Of a stretch of 64,000 nt of DNA, positions 9,066 through 18,058 are shown one piece after another. The stretch's first letter is position 1. The number at the start of each line of letters is the position of its first letter. Position numbers and translations under genes: made by a program. The notes under the pieces were generated by a model that saw only the letters and a list, made by a program, of their open reading frames with translations, was not told the DNA's origin and made no database searches. The stretch comes from Leisingera aquimarina DSM 24565 (GTDB lineage Bacteria > Pseudomonadota > Alphaproteobacteria > Rhodobacterales > Rhodobacteraceae), in assembly GCF_000473165.1 (NCBI RefSeq), contig NZ_KI421504.1:3262094-3326093 (forward strand), in the 5' to 3' direction.

Positions 9066-9606
9066 AACAGTTCCCTTAGGGAATAGCTTTGCTGAGGAAC
9101 TTTCGAGACCAAGCTGTGTAAGACCCGTCGAATCAAGCGGCGGCAACGTCTGCAAACGCCCCCTCAGGGTGTCCTCATCCTTCAACCATTCGAGCAATGT
9201 TTCGGGTTTATGGAAGGAAAAAACACGCCTTGAACGAGGCTTTGGATCCCGCATAAATCGGAAAAAAGTCTCATCACTTGTGCTTTCGTAATCGAAGACA
9301 AGGATACTGTCCCATTTGGCCAAATGGGCGGGCAATGCAGCCATTTTTTTTCCGACTGCTCAGCAACTCCGCTGAGCGTGACACCCGCATTTTTGCTTCG
9401 ATCACACCAGCAGCCTTGCCCGAGACGACCAGAAGATAGTCACAAGGACCTGATTTAAGGTGGAATTCTCGAACAGCCACGCCCAGGGAAGCATTCCTAT
9501 TGAAATCCTCAGGGTTTTGAGTTTCCCAGCCCGCTGCGTGCAGCAAACAGTCAATCTTCTCTCTTGCGTGATCTTCTGGCCCAAGCAATTTTTTTTCCTC
9601 GAACAA
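9066..9606 (-). pseudogene. hsdR: Type I restriction enzyme R subunit (HsdR) N-terminal remnant
   Basis: From 9606 the frame reads EDHAREKIDCLLHAAGW, VAVREFHLKSGPCDYLLVVSGKA and GVIEAK, the start of an EcoEI-type HsdR nuclease domain with the GxIExK catalytic strand. At a five-base T run (9390-9394, plus strand) the frame shifts. The next frame continues as NAGVTLSGVAEQSEKK, DSILVFDYEST, RDPKPRSRRVFSFHKPETL and LPPLDSTGL, all characteristic of HsdR just before the helicase. Homology ends at about 9066, immediately before the expected Walker A (LIQMATGSGKT). The motor domains, HsdM and HsdS are absent from the window. This is a dead remnant of a restriction system. Confidence 0.75.
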
Positions 9607-10155
9607 CCTGTTCGGGACCCTTTCAACTCAAAGGCGAACATCAAGAAGTTGCGATACATGGCACTCAAGACAACACACGGCGTTTTAACGTTTGAAAGTT
9701 TGTGATATAGAGACGAAGGTTTCATTTGAAGCTGAAGAGTAGAAGAGGACCACCCTTTCCAAACACAGCCATTGTTGTGGCCAATGTAGACGGTTCCATG
9801 GTGCTTGAACGGCAATTCAAGCCACCAATCGTGATGTCGATGCATTTGGTCTGCTTTGTTTGCCCTTTGTTTGGGCCAGAAAGGATGATCCGATGACAAA
9901 ATCTCCAAAATCCACAATACCAGCTTGTTTTGGGGTGAAAAGTTTGAATTTTCAGCGTTCAGAAAAAATTCCTAAGACAAGATTTCAAAAAAAGAGACCG
10001 CCTTGCCTTCGGATTTCACGAAACCGGCCAATGTCTGTTTTGAGCTGCATGAATAGCTCTTCCCGGGCAGTAACTCACGTCCGTCCATCTTGAGAGGCAC
10101 CAAACGCAGGTGCCCAAGTGTGAATTCTACTTCGGTAGAGAAAACGGAGGCTGGC
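9607..10155. other. Gene-poor A+T-rich stretch
   Basis: About 550 bp without a gene I can support. Short open frames on both strands lack ribosome-binding sites and family motifs. The composition, with many A/T homopolymers, is clearly unlike the surrounding high-G+C genome and matches the adjacent hsdR remnant and recombinase gene. It is best read as decayed accessory DNA. A purine-rich GGAGG at 10146-10150 belongs to the next gene. Confidence 0.5.
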
Positions 10156-10407
10156 ATGAATATTCCTATTTTGGACAACGGACAACATCATACGCAAGAG
10201 GGCGCTCCCCCTGGAACACCTTTGAAAACAACATCGGTTGACGTCGATCGGTATCAAGAATTGCTCGACGCTCCGGATTTGTCTGATGAAGAAAAACAAA
10301 ATCTTCTGCAGGCCCTTTGGACAATAATCGTGTCGTTGGTTGAGCTTGGGTATCAAGTACATCCACTGCAGATGCCTTCAAAAGAAAACCCACCGACAAA
10401 GCGGTAA
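10156..10407 (+). CDS. Small conserved-looking protein beside a serine recombinase
   Basis: The 83-residue frame begins at an ATG preceded by CGGAGG at ideal spacing, which decides the start; an upstream in-frame ATG lacks this. The product has an acidic helical core (DVDRYQELLDAPDLSDEEKQ, then LLQALWTIIVSLVELGYQVH) and a short basic tail. From memory, short proteins of this kind sit directly upstream of large serine recombinases in Rhodobacteraceae islands, so it may be an accessory or excision factor; that is inference. It is about 155 bp upstream of the recombinase start on the same strand. Confidence 0.65.
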   Translation: MNIPILDNGQHHTQEGAPPGTPLKTTSVDVDRYQELLDAPDLSDEEKQNLLQALWTIIVSLVELGYQVHPLQMPSKENPPTKR

Positions 10408-10562
10408 GGCACACAAACGGTGCAGGAACAGAGGAAAAATCTACGACCCGAATGGTTAGCCCAGTTCCAGTTGCTTTGGTTACGTTGGTACGAGATTCTT
10501 CCTGCATTGCAATCTTATTAGCAAGCTCATTGTTGGACTTTGAACGGTCGACTGGAGGAACT

Positions 10563-12219
10563 ATGACTACAAAACATATTCAAAGTGAAACCCCGGTATT
10601 GGCAATCATCTATTGCCGCGTTTCAAGCGCAAAGCAAAAGATAGAAGGGAGCGGCCTACAATCTCAGGAACATCGGTGTAGAATGTATGCGGAAACACAT
10701 GGCTACCATGTAGAGGCAGTTTTTCCAGACGATTTTACCGGCGGTGGAGATTTCATGGCCCGGCCAGGAATGGTGGCCCTTCTCAGTTACATAGATGCTC
10801 AGCCGACCAAAAACTATGTGGTGATTTTCGACGATCTCAAACGGTTCACACGAGACACTGAGTTCCACAAAAAGCTACGTCGAGCATTTCAAGATCGAGG
10901 TGCTCGAATTGAATGCCTGAATTTCAAGTTCGATGACAGCCCAGAAGGAATGTTCGTTGAGACTATTGTGGTGGCGACAGGTGAACTGGAGCGTCAGCAA
11001 AACAAACGGCAATCATTTCAAAAAACGAAAGCACGCCTCGAAATGGGATACTGGGCAAGCAAGCAGCCCGTAGGTTACAAATTCAAAAAATGTAGAGTCC
11101 ACAGATTGCTATTGGTTCGAGACGAGCCAGAGGCTTCCATTCTTGAAGAAGCCTTGAATGGGTTTGCAAATGGGCGCTTCCGATCGCAGGCAGAAGTGAA
11201 GCGTTTTCTCGAATCCCATGCAGGATTTCCGAAAGATCTCCCCAATGGTAAGATTCGCGCCACGAAAGTAACGAGGCTACTGCGGAATCCGGTCTACGCC
11301 GGATGCATTAAATCTGCTGGCTACGATGTGTCACTCAGGAAGGGACAGCACGAACCACTGATTTCCTTTGAAACATTTTCGCGCAATCAGGAGTTTCTGG
11401 ACGTAAAAAAGCGACCAGCCGCGAGGAAAGACATTCACAAAGATTTTCCTCTACGAAATTACGTTCTGTGTGATGATTGCGGCAAACCAGTGACTTCCTG
11501 CTGGTCCCAAGGAAAAAACAAAAAAATATCCATATTATCGGTGTGACACATTCGGCTGTCCGTCAAAGGGAAAATCCATCCCGAGATCCAATATTGAGGA
11601 CGAATTTGCATGCATTATTCAGAAAATGCAGCCTACCCAAAAGCTCTTCGACATTGCTGAAGCGATGCTGACGGATGCGTGGGAAATGCGCCAATCGGAA
11701 GCACGAAGCAAGAAGGAGGAGATGACCAAACACCTGAGAAAAGTTGAGAAGGATATCGAGACCACGGTGGATCGCCTCATCGAAGCAACAAACCGGACTG
11801 TGGTATCCGCCTATGAACGACGCATACAAAAACTCGAAGAGGAAAAGATCCTTTTGGAGGAAAAATCTCAGAATTGCTTGCCTGCCCCAGGCCATTTTGA
11901 GGATTTTATTGAACACTCGCTGAGATTTTTAGCAACCCCTTGGGAAATATACAAAAATGGTGACCTTCCGCTGAAACAACTGGTGCTGAGGTTAGCGTTT
12001 TCCGAGCGTCTTCGATACTCCCGGAAAAGCGGTTATCGAACACCAAAAGTGTCATTACCTTTCAAGCTGTTAGCTGACGCTCAAGAAGATAAGTCTCATT
12101 TGGTGCGGGTGAAGGGACTCGAACCCCCACGCCAAAGGCGCCAGAACCTAAATCTGGTGCGTCTACCAATTCCGCCACACCCGCACGCACACAAAGCACC
12201 GCTTTGCGTGTCGCGGTGA
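10563..12219 (+). pseudogene. Large serine recombinase (resolvase/invertase N-terminal), frameshifted
   Basis: The ATG at 10563 follows GGAGGAAC. The frame encodes a resolvase domain (IIYCRVSSAKQ with the nucleophilic Ser, then GSGLQSQEHRC and FDDLKRFTRD), a recombinase domain (PVGYKF..., KVTRLLRNPVYAG) and half of a zinc ribbon (CDDCGKPVTSCW). A seven-A run at 11520-11526 shifts the frame. In the next frame the ribbon continues as YPYYRCDTFGCPSKGK, followed by a coiled coil (about 11690-11870) and the C-terminal domain. The second frame runs antisense through the tRNA-Leu gene before stopping at 12217-12219. One base fewer in the A run would restore a protein of about 550 residues. It probably mobilised this island and is now broken, unless the run is a sequencing error. 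Confidence 0.85.
12101..12184 (-). tRNA. tRNA-Leu (anticodon UAG)
   Basis: Read on the minus strand, the acceptor stem GCGGGTG (12184-12178) pairs with CACCCGC, followed by discriminator A and an encoded CCA (12103-12101). The D arm contains GGCGGAATTGGTAGACGC. The anticodon stem CCAGA/TCTGG encloses TTTAGGT, giving anticodon TAG, which reads CUA. A class II variable arm (GCGCCTTTGGCGT) and the T arm GGGGGTTCGAGTCCC complete it. The 84-nt length including CCA fits tRNA-Leu. The serine recombinase frame ends inside it from the 3' side, consistent with the tRNA 3' end having been the integration point of the island on its left. Confidence 0.95.
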
Positions 12220-12402
12220 TTATCAAAGGACAGCGGCGGATGCGAGCGGAAAACGCAGCCTCGGACACCCTGTGTAAAACGGCAACAATCCGTCCGCATA
12301 ATTGCAACAATGAGCAGACTTTCGCCGGAAAAGGCTGGGCCTGGAATCCGGTTCTGGCATAGATTCACAAAAAAGTCTGAGGCAGACAGAGCGAGTAACA
12401 AC

Positions 12403-12930
12403 ATGAAACCTTTTGGGAATGCGGCCTTGCGCGCGCAATTGGCGATGCGCGGCCAAGCACAGCCCCGGCGGCTGTATCAAGGCAGCCAGAACATCAGCCT
12501 GCTGCGCGGCACCATCGTGCTGACCCGCGAGGGCCAGCGCGCAGCGGAAGAGGTCAAAGCAGGCGACAGCCTCATCACACGCACCCAGGGCATGGCCCGG
12601 GTAGAAGCGGTCCGGACCCGCCGTGCAATGCTGCAAGCCGTGTGCATTTCGGCCGGCTCACTTGGCGACACCTGCGCAGACAGCGACCTGACCGTCCCCT
12701 GGGACCAGCGGATCCTGGTGCGCGACTGGCGCGCCAAGGCGATGTTCGGCCAGCCGCAGGCTGTGGTGCCGGCCTATGAGCTGGTGGATGGCGAATTCAT
12801 CCGCGATCTGGGGCTGCAGATGATGGATCTGACGATCCTGGAATTTTCCCGCCCGCATGTCATTTATGCAGGCGGTCTGGAACTGGCGGCCGCCGCCGCG
12901 CCGGAAGAAGACCTGCGCCCAGCGGCTTGA
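12403..12930 (+). CDS. Hint (hedgehog/intein) domain protein
   Basis: The 175-residue product (ATG at 12403; an upstream in-frame ATG at 12310 is less likely) contains a Hint-type fold segment (LLRGTIVLTREGQRAAEEVK, then AGDSLITRTQGMARV), i.e. the block usually reading GT.V.T..G...VE.L..GD.V.T..G...V. The centre (SDLTVPWDQRILVRDWRAKA, then VPAYELVDG) corresponds to the usual SPQHRIL segment, with PWDQRIL in place of P.HR. The domain is common in roseobacters, often in secreted or RTX-like proteins; here it stands alone without a signal peptide. A self-splicing function is unlikely because no N-terminal Cys or C-terminal HN is seen. Its role is unknown. Confidence 0.75.
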   Translation: MKPFGNAALRAQLAMRGQAQPRRLYQGSQNISLLRGTIVLTREGQRAAEEVKAGDSLITRTQGMARVEAVRTRRAMLQAVCISAGSLGDTCADSDLTVPWDQRILVRDWRAKAMFGQPQAVVPAYELVDGEFIRDLGLQMMDLTILEFSRPHVIYAGGLELAAAAAPEEDLRPAA

Positions 12931-12939
12931 GCCGGACTT

Positions 12940-13800
12940 TTACAGACCCAGCTTGCGGAACACCGCGGGGATTTGCTCCGGCAGGTCCTCGGCGATCAGG
13001 CCGGGGCCGAATTCCAATGCGCATTCCACATGGATATAGGCGGCGGTTTCTGCCGCCTGCATCGGGGAGAACCCGCGCGCCATCAGCCCGGTGATGAACC
13101 CTGCCAGCACGTCCCCCGATCCGGCGGTGGCCAGCCAGGGGGCGGAGCGCTCGTAATGCGCGGAGTTGACCGAGCAGCGCCCGTCCGGCGCGGCGATCAC
13201 CGTATCCGGCCCTTTGAACAGCACGACACAGCCTGCGCGTTTGGCGGCTTCTCGGGTGGCATCGACCTTGGAATAGGCCGGGCCTGTGGTGGCGGGTGCG
13301 TTCAGTTTCTCGGCCAGATCCGGGAACAGCCTGGCGAACTCTCCGCCATGCGGGGTGATCACACAGTTTTCGTGCAGGGCATCAAAGAGCGCCTCGGGTT
13401 TCAGCTCAAACCGGGTGAGTGCATCGGCATCCAGCACGGTGGGCCGCGTTTCCTTTAACGCCGCAAACACCATCGTCTGGGTGTCCGCCCCGCGGCCCAT
13501 GCCCGGGCCGAGGCAAATAGCGCTCAGCCGTTCGTCTTCCATCAGCTCTGCCAGCCCATGCGCGCCATCGATCTGGCGCAGCATGATGGCGGTCAGGTTG
13601 GCGGCATTTTCAAACATCGCTGATCGCGGCGAGCCGACGGTGACCAGCCCCGCCCCGATGCGCAAAGCGCCTCGGGCCGCAAGCCGGGCCGCCCCGGTTT
13701 TGCCTGCGCCGCCGGAGAGGATAAGGGCGTGACCATGAGAATACTTATGTCCTGCAGCCTTCTTCAAGTCAGGCAGGTTTTCTTCTGTAAAAGGATTCAT
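12940..13800 (-). CDS. nnrD: ADP-dependent NAD(P)H-hydrate dehydratase (NnrD/CARKD-type)
   Basis: The ATG at 13800 is chosen because GGAG lies at good spacing upstream; an in-frame GTG at 13824 has no ribosome-binding site. The 286-residue protein is a ribokinase-like fold. HGHALILSGGAGKTGAARLA is the N-terminal glycine block, and the conserved TPHGGEFARLF, VLFKGPDTVIAAPDG and the nucleotide-binding ATAGSGDVLAGFITGLMA follow in order. It dehydrates damaged NADHX/NADPHX back to NAD(P)H with ADP or ATP. The gene lies 29 bp downstream of the epimerase gene nnrE on the same strand. The two enzymes act together, and in many bacteria they are fused in one YjeF protein. Confidence 0.92.
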   Translation of the reverse strand: MNPFTEENLPDLKKAAGHKYSHGHALILSGGAGKTGAARLAARGALRIGAGLVTVGSPRSAMFENAANLTAIMLRQIDGAHGLAELMEDERLSAICLGPGMGRGADTQTMVFAALKETRPTVLDADALTRFELKPEALFDALHENCVITPHGGEFARLFPDLAEKLNAPATTGPAYSKVDATREAAKRAGCVVLFKGPDTVIAAPDGRCSVNSAHYERSAPWLATAGSGDVLAGFITGLMARGFSPMQAAETAAYIHVECALEFGPGLIAEDLPEQIPAVFRKLGL

Positions 13801-13829
13801 AGCCGCTCCGTCTGTTTGACTCACTGAGC

Positions 13830-14573
13830 TTATAGACCGATGTCTTTAACAATAACTTTTCCGCAGAAGTTTGGGCCTTCCCCCTCAACATGCCCATGCT
13901 TAGGCTTGTGGAACGTAACCGTAAGATGGGCGGGCAAGGCCCCGAAGTTCTTTCCAGTGTCGCTGCAAATTCCGCTTGGCAGGTCGATAGCCACAAACCT
14001 GTCCCCCTTAGGTTCATGCGCATATTGGTATTGAGCCGATGGCATGAACCCGTACCACATCTGCAAAGTATCAGAAGGCATTTCGCGGTTCATCCCCACG
14101 CCGAACAAAGCGTCTACAACCAGAAACTGACTGACGTCATCACCTTCGTAAGTGCTGCGGACTTTTTGGTCATCCCAATTCCGGACCGTTCCAACTTTAA
14201 GCCACCGCTCATAATTCACCTTGGCATCCGGCGGCAGCTTTTCCGCATTCCCATAGAGGAAAACGTCCACCTCCCAGCCGCGCTCCTTCAACAGCCGCGC
14301 CACTACAAATCCATCCCCGCCGTTATTGCCAGGGCCGCACAGAACCAAGGCCCGGCGCGGCTCTTCATCTTTCTCCAAATACTCCGGGGAGCGCGAGGGG
14401 CCGGCCCCTCGCCCGGCTGAAACCGGCTCCGCCAGCTCCGGCCACTCCTCAAAGATGGCCTCAACCACCCCTTGCCCGGCCCGCTCCATCAGTTCCAGTC
14501 CGGTTACTTCGCCGGACTCGATGGCCGCCTGTTCGATGGCCCGCATCTGGGCCGCGGTCAGCAGTTCGGTCAA
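13830..14573 (-). CDS. nnrE: NAD(P)H-hydrate epimerase (YjeF N-terminal family)
   Basis: This 247-residue protein starts at a TTG (14573) with GAAGGG upstream. The N-terminal MTELLTAAQMRAIEQAA and the block ALVLCGPGNNGGDGFVVARL, then VVDALFGVGMNRE and FVAIDLPSGICSDTG, identify the YjeF_N Rossmann-like fold, which interconverts R- and S-NADHX for the dehydratase downstream. About 20 extra residues (AGRGAGPSRSPEYLEKDEEP) lie between the N-terminal helices and GPGNNGG. They are encoded by a palindromic repeat (14361-14420) and are absent from the usual family plan, which looks like an in-frame repeat insertion in a surface loop. Confidence 0.9.
   Translation of the reverse strand: MTELLTAAQMRAIEQAAIESGEVTGLELMERAGQGVVEAIFEEWPELAEPVSAGRGAGPSRSPEYLEKDEEPRRALVLCGPGNNGGDGFVVARLLKERGWEVDVFLYGNAEKLPPDAKVNYERWLKVGTVRNWDDQKVRSTYEGDDVSQFLVVDALFGVGMNREMPSDTLQMWYGFMPSAQYQYAHEPKGDRFVAIDLPSGICSDTGKNFGALPAHLTVTFHKPKHGHVEGEGPNFCGKVIVKDIGL
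14361..14420. repeat. Palindromic repeat translated in frame within nnrE
   Basis: The segment holds the perfect 20-bp palindrome GCGAGGGGCCGGCCCCTCGC (14393-14412), next to CTCCAAATACTCCGGGGAGC. From memory, a sequence of the type ATACTCCGGGGAG next to a G+C palindrome is a dispersed, normally intergenic motif in Rhodobacteraceae genomes; I could not check this. Here it lies inside nnrE and is read without a stop. Confidence 0.6.
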
Positions 14574-14632
14574 GTTTTGCCCTTCCCCGATTCAATTCTG
14601 CGCACTTTTCGGGCGCAATGCTTAATTTTTAG

Positions 14633-15082
<450 letters not shown>

Positions 15083-15127
15083 GTTAACAGCAAATCTCCA
15101 AGACATCTCTAAAGAAGGACTAAGGGA

Positions 15128-16534
15128 ATGAGCGTAGACGCAGTTCTCAAGACTCTCCGTGAAGACGACGTCGCCTATGTCGACATCCGTTTCACCGACG
15201 TGCGCGGCCGCCTGCAGCACGTGACCGTGGATGTGGATCTGGTCGACGAAGACTTCCTGGAAGAAGGCTTCATGTTCGACGGCTCCTCCATCGCCGGCTG
15301 GAAGTCGATTGAAAACTCCGACATGAAACTGATGGCTGACACCACGTCCGCCTACATCGATCCGTTTTATGCCGAGAAAACCCTCTGCATTCATTGCTCG
15401 ATTGTTGAGCCCGACACCGGCGAAGCCTATGAGCGCGACCCGCGCGGCACCGCTCAGAAGGCCGAAGCCTACCTCAAGTCCTCCGGCATCGGCGATGTGG
15501 CCTATATGGGTCCGGAAGCGGAATTCTTCCTGTTTGACGACGTGCGTTACTCCAACACCATCAACAAGGTGTCTTATGAGGTTGACGCGACCGACGGCTC
15601 CTGGAACACCGACGCCGAATTCGAGATGGGCAACATGGGCCACCGCCCGGGCCTGAAGGGCGGCTATTTCCCGGTGAACCCGACCGACGAAGCGCAGGAC
15701 CTGCGTTCGGAAATGCTGTCGACCATGAAGCGTCTGGGCATGAAGGTCGACAAGCACCACCACGAGGTTGCCTCCTGCCAGCACGAGCTGGGCCTGATCT
15801 TTGACAGCCTGACCAAACAGGCCGACGAGCTGCAGAAGTACAAATATGTGATCCACAACGTGGCGCACGCCTATGGCAAATCGGCCACCTTCATGCCGAA
15901 GCCGATCTATGGCGACAACGGTTCCGGCATGCACGTCAACATGTCGATCTGGAAAGACGGCAAGCCGCTGTTTGCCGGCGACAAATACGCTGACCTCAGC
16001 CAGGAAGCGCTGTATTTCATCGGCGGCATCCTGAAGCATTCCAAGACTTTGAATGCCTTCACCAACCCGTCCACCAACTCCTACAAACGCCTGATCCCCG
16101 GTTTTGAAGCCCCGGTTCTGCGCGCCTACTCCGCCCGCAACCGCTCCGGCTGCGTGCGTATTCCGTGGACCGAAAGCCCGAAAGCCAAACGCGTCGAGGC
16201 CCGCTTCCCCGATCCGGCGGCCAACCCCTACCTGTGCTTTGCCGCGCTGCTGATGGCCGGCCTGGACGGCATCAAGAACAAGATCGATCCCGGCGAAGCC
16301 ATGGACAAGAACCTGTATGATTTGCCGGCCGAAGAGCTGGAAGGCATCCCGACCGTCTGCGGCTCTCTGCGTGAAGCTGTTGACGCGCTGGCCGCCGACC
16401 ACGATTTCCTGCTGCAGGGCGACGTGTTCACCAAAGACCAGATCGACGGCTATATCGAGCTGAAGATGGAAGAGGTGCACAAGTACGAGCACACGCCCCA
16501 TCCGGTCGAATTCGGCATGTACTACAGCTGCTAA
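15128..16534 (+). CDS. glnA: Glutamine synthetase type I
   Basis: The 468-residue length is exactly that of GSI-beta enzymes. Signatures in order are [17 protein letters not shown] (about residues 51-67), [15 protein letters not shown], the [12 protein letters not shown]-binding region, and NLYDLP with Tyr397, the conserved adenylylation site used by GlnE. It condenses glutamate and ammonia with ATP in a dodecamer and is the main nitrogen-assimilation enzyme. AAGGAC lies upstream of the ATG. A strong rho-independent terminator follows at 16555-16582, closing the glnBA unit. Confidence 0.98.
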   Translation: MSVDAVLKTLREDDVAYVDIRFTDVRGRLQHVTVDVDLVDEDFLEEGFMFDGSSIAGWKSIENSDMKLMADTTSAYIDPFYAEKTLCIHCSIVEPDTGEAYERDPRGTAQKAEAYLKSSGIGDVAYMGPEAEFFLFDDVRYSNTINKVSYEVDATDGSWNTDAEFEMGNMGHRPGLKGGYFPVNPTDEAQDLRSEMLSTMKRLGMKVDKHHHEVASCQHELGLIFDSLTKQADELQKYKYVIHNVAHAYGKSATFMPKPIYGDNGSGMHVNMSIWKDGKPLFAGDKYADLSQEALYFIGGILKHSKTLNAFTNPSTNSYKRLIPGFEAPVLRAYSARNRSGCVRIPWTESPKAKRVEARFPDPAANPYLCFAALLMAGLDGIKNKIDPGEAMDKNLYDLPAEELEGIPTVCGSLREAVDALAADHDFLLQGDVFTKDQIDGYIELKMEEVHKYEHTPHPVEFGMYYSC

Positions 16535-16554
16535 GCTGCACAGTCATGACTGTG

Positions 16555-16582
16555 AAAGGGCGTCCTTCGGGGCGCCCTTTTT
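16555..16582 (+). terminator. Rho-independent terminator of glnBA
   Basis: GGGCGTCC-TTCG-GGGCGCCC forms a stem with a stable tetraloop and one G-T pair, followed by five Ts. It lies 20 bases after the glnA stop. Confidence 0.9.
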
Positions 16583-16718
16583 CCGTTCAAGGGGCGCGTT
16601 CGGCTGATAAGCTCTCCCATCTCCCGCTGCGCCCCGCAAGCAGTGCGGCTTTTTCTTGCTCTTGTTTTGCGGCTGCTGTATCCCGGCCCGCTCCCCGCCA
16701 GCGAAAGGAGCCTGTTCC

Positions 16719-17966
16719 ATGACTGCCCCCAACACCCTTGGTATCGACTTTGGCACCTCCAATTCGGCGGCCGGGATTGCCGTGGGTGGCCGCCCCTGGC
16801 TGGTGGAGATGGAACCGGGAGAGCAGACCCTGCCAACGGCGGTGTTCTTTGACGAGGGCAGCCGCAGCATGCGGATCGGCCACAGCGCCACACGGGCGCT
16901 GATCAACGGTGATGAGGGGCGTTTCATGCGCGCCTTGAAAAGCCTGCTCGGCACGCCGCTGCTGCACGAGGAACGGCGGCTGGGCGGCGAGCGGATCAGC
17001 TTTGGCACCCTCATCGCCCGCTTTCTGGCCGAGATGAAGACCCGCGCCGAGACGGCAACGCATATGGACTTTACACATGCGCTGTCCGGCCGGCCGGTTC
17101 GGTTTCATTCCAAGGATGAAGCCCGCAATATTCAGGCCGAAAAAGATCTGCGCGCCTGTTACTTGGACGCGGGCTTTCAGGATGTGCTGTTCATGTATGA
17201 GCCGGAAGCAGCCCTGCGGGCCGCAGCACCTGCACCGGGCCGCGGGCTGATTGTCGATATCGGCGGCGGCACCTCGGACTTCACCGCCTTTGAACAGGAC
17301 GCAAATGGCGCAACCCGTATCCTGGCCTCGCACGGGGTGCGGCTGGGCGGCACCGATTTCGACCGGCAGCTGAGCATCCATCATGTCATGCCGCTGCTAG
17401 GGCGCGGCAGCCAGATCCGCAATATCTTTGGCGGCGGCACCCTGCCCGCCCCGAACCGGCTGTTCAACGATCTGGCGACCTGGCAGATGATCCCTTTCCT
17501 CTACAGTCCGGAAAGCCGCCGGGCAGCAAAGGATCTGGCCGCCAATGCGGTTGAGCCGGGCCGGTTGGCCAGGCTGGTTGACGTGTTGGAGGACGAACTG
17601 GGCCACGAGCTGGCCTTTGCGGTCGAGCGCGGCAAGATCCAGGCCAACACGGCAGGCGGCGCGGCAGTCATCGACCTGAAACTGTTGCAGCGCGGCCTGT
17701 CGGTGCCGCTGCCCGCCGCTGAGATGAACCAGACGCTGGCGGAACAGACCGAAGCCATCGGGGCTTGCGCCGCCGAGACATTGGCGCAGGCTGGCATAAC
17801 AGCGGGCAATGTAGACAGAATCGTGCTGGTCGGCGGCTCTTCGCTGCTGGCGGCGGTTCAGGTGCAAATGCAGAGGCTTTGCCCAAATGCCCGCGTTGAA
17901 ACAGGAAATGCCATGACCGCAGTGGCGGACGGTCTTGCCCTGGCAGCCGGAACCGCCTTCACTTAG
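16719..17966 (+). CDS. Hsp70-family protein (YegD-like)
   Basis: The start at 16719 has AAAGGAG upstream and gives 415 residues. Actin-like ATPase motifs are intact: phosphate 1 (LGIDFGTSNSAAG, near residue 7), MYEPEAALRAA, phosphate 2 (LIVDIGGGTSDFTAF), the DFDR segment, and the adenosine motif IVLVGGSSLLAAVQ. The substrate-binding lid of DnaK is absent, so this is an ATPase-only Hsp70 relative like YegD. Its physiological role and clients are unknown. It follows glnA after a terminator and is probably transcribed alone. Confidence 0.9.
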   Translation: MTAPNTLGIDFGTSNSAAGIAVGGRPWLVEMEPGEQTLPTAVFFDEGSRSMRIGHSATRALINGDEGRFMRALKSLLGTPLLHEERRLGGERISFGTLIARFLAEMKTRAETATHMDFTHALSGRPVRFHSKDEARNIQAEKDLRACYLDAGFQDVLFMYEPEAALRAAAPAPGRGLIVDIGGGTSDFTAFEQDANGATRILASHGVRLGGTDFDRQLSIHHVMPLLGRGSQIRNIFGGGTLPAPNRLFNDLATWQMIPFLYSPESRRAAKDLAANAVEPGRLARLVDVLEDELGHELAFAVERGKIQANTAGGAAVIDLKLLQRGLSVPLPAAEMNQTLAEQTEAIGACAAETLAQAGITAGNVDRIVLVGGSSLLAAVQVQMQRLCPNARVETGNAMTAVADGLALAAGTAFT

Positions 17967-18058
17967 GTAAATGGGAACCATGCACAGCTTTTCCCGTTAG
18001 ACACGGGCTGCCAGCACGTTAGGCTGCAAGGCACGAGTCACATTTCGAGAGTTCTTTC

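Noticed and set aside
9860-10178. Small open frames on both strands around 9.9-10.2 kb
   Set aside because: They overlap one another, lack ribosome-binding sites and show no motifs; only the frame from 10156 has a good start.
11511-11530. Programmed ribosomal frameshifting in the recombinase gene at the A run
   Set aside because: The required shift is +1, whereas A-AAA-AAA slippery sites give -1 shifts. No stimulatory hairpin or stop-codon context supports it.
12310-12402. Longer N-terminus for the Hint-domain protein
   Set aside because: The upstream ATG has no ribosome-binding site, and the extra 31 residues are low in family character; the Met at 12403 fits better.
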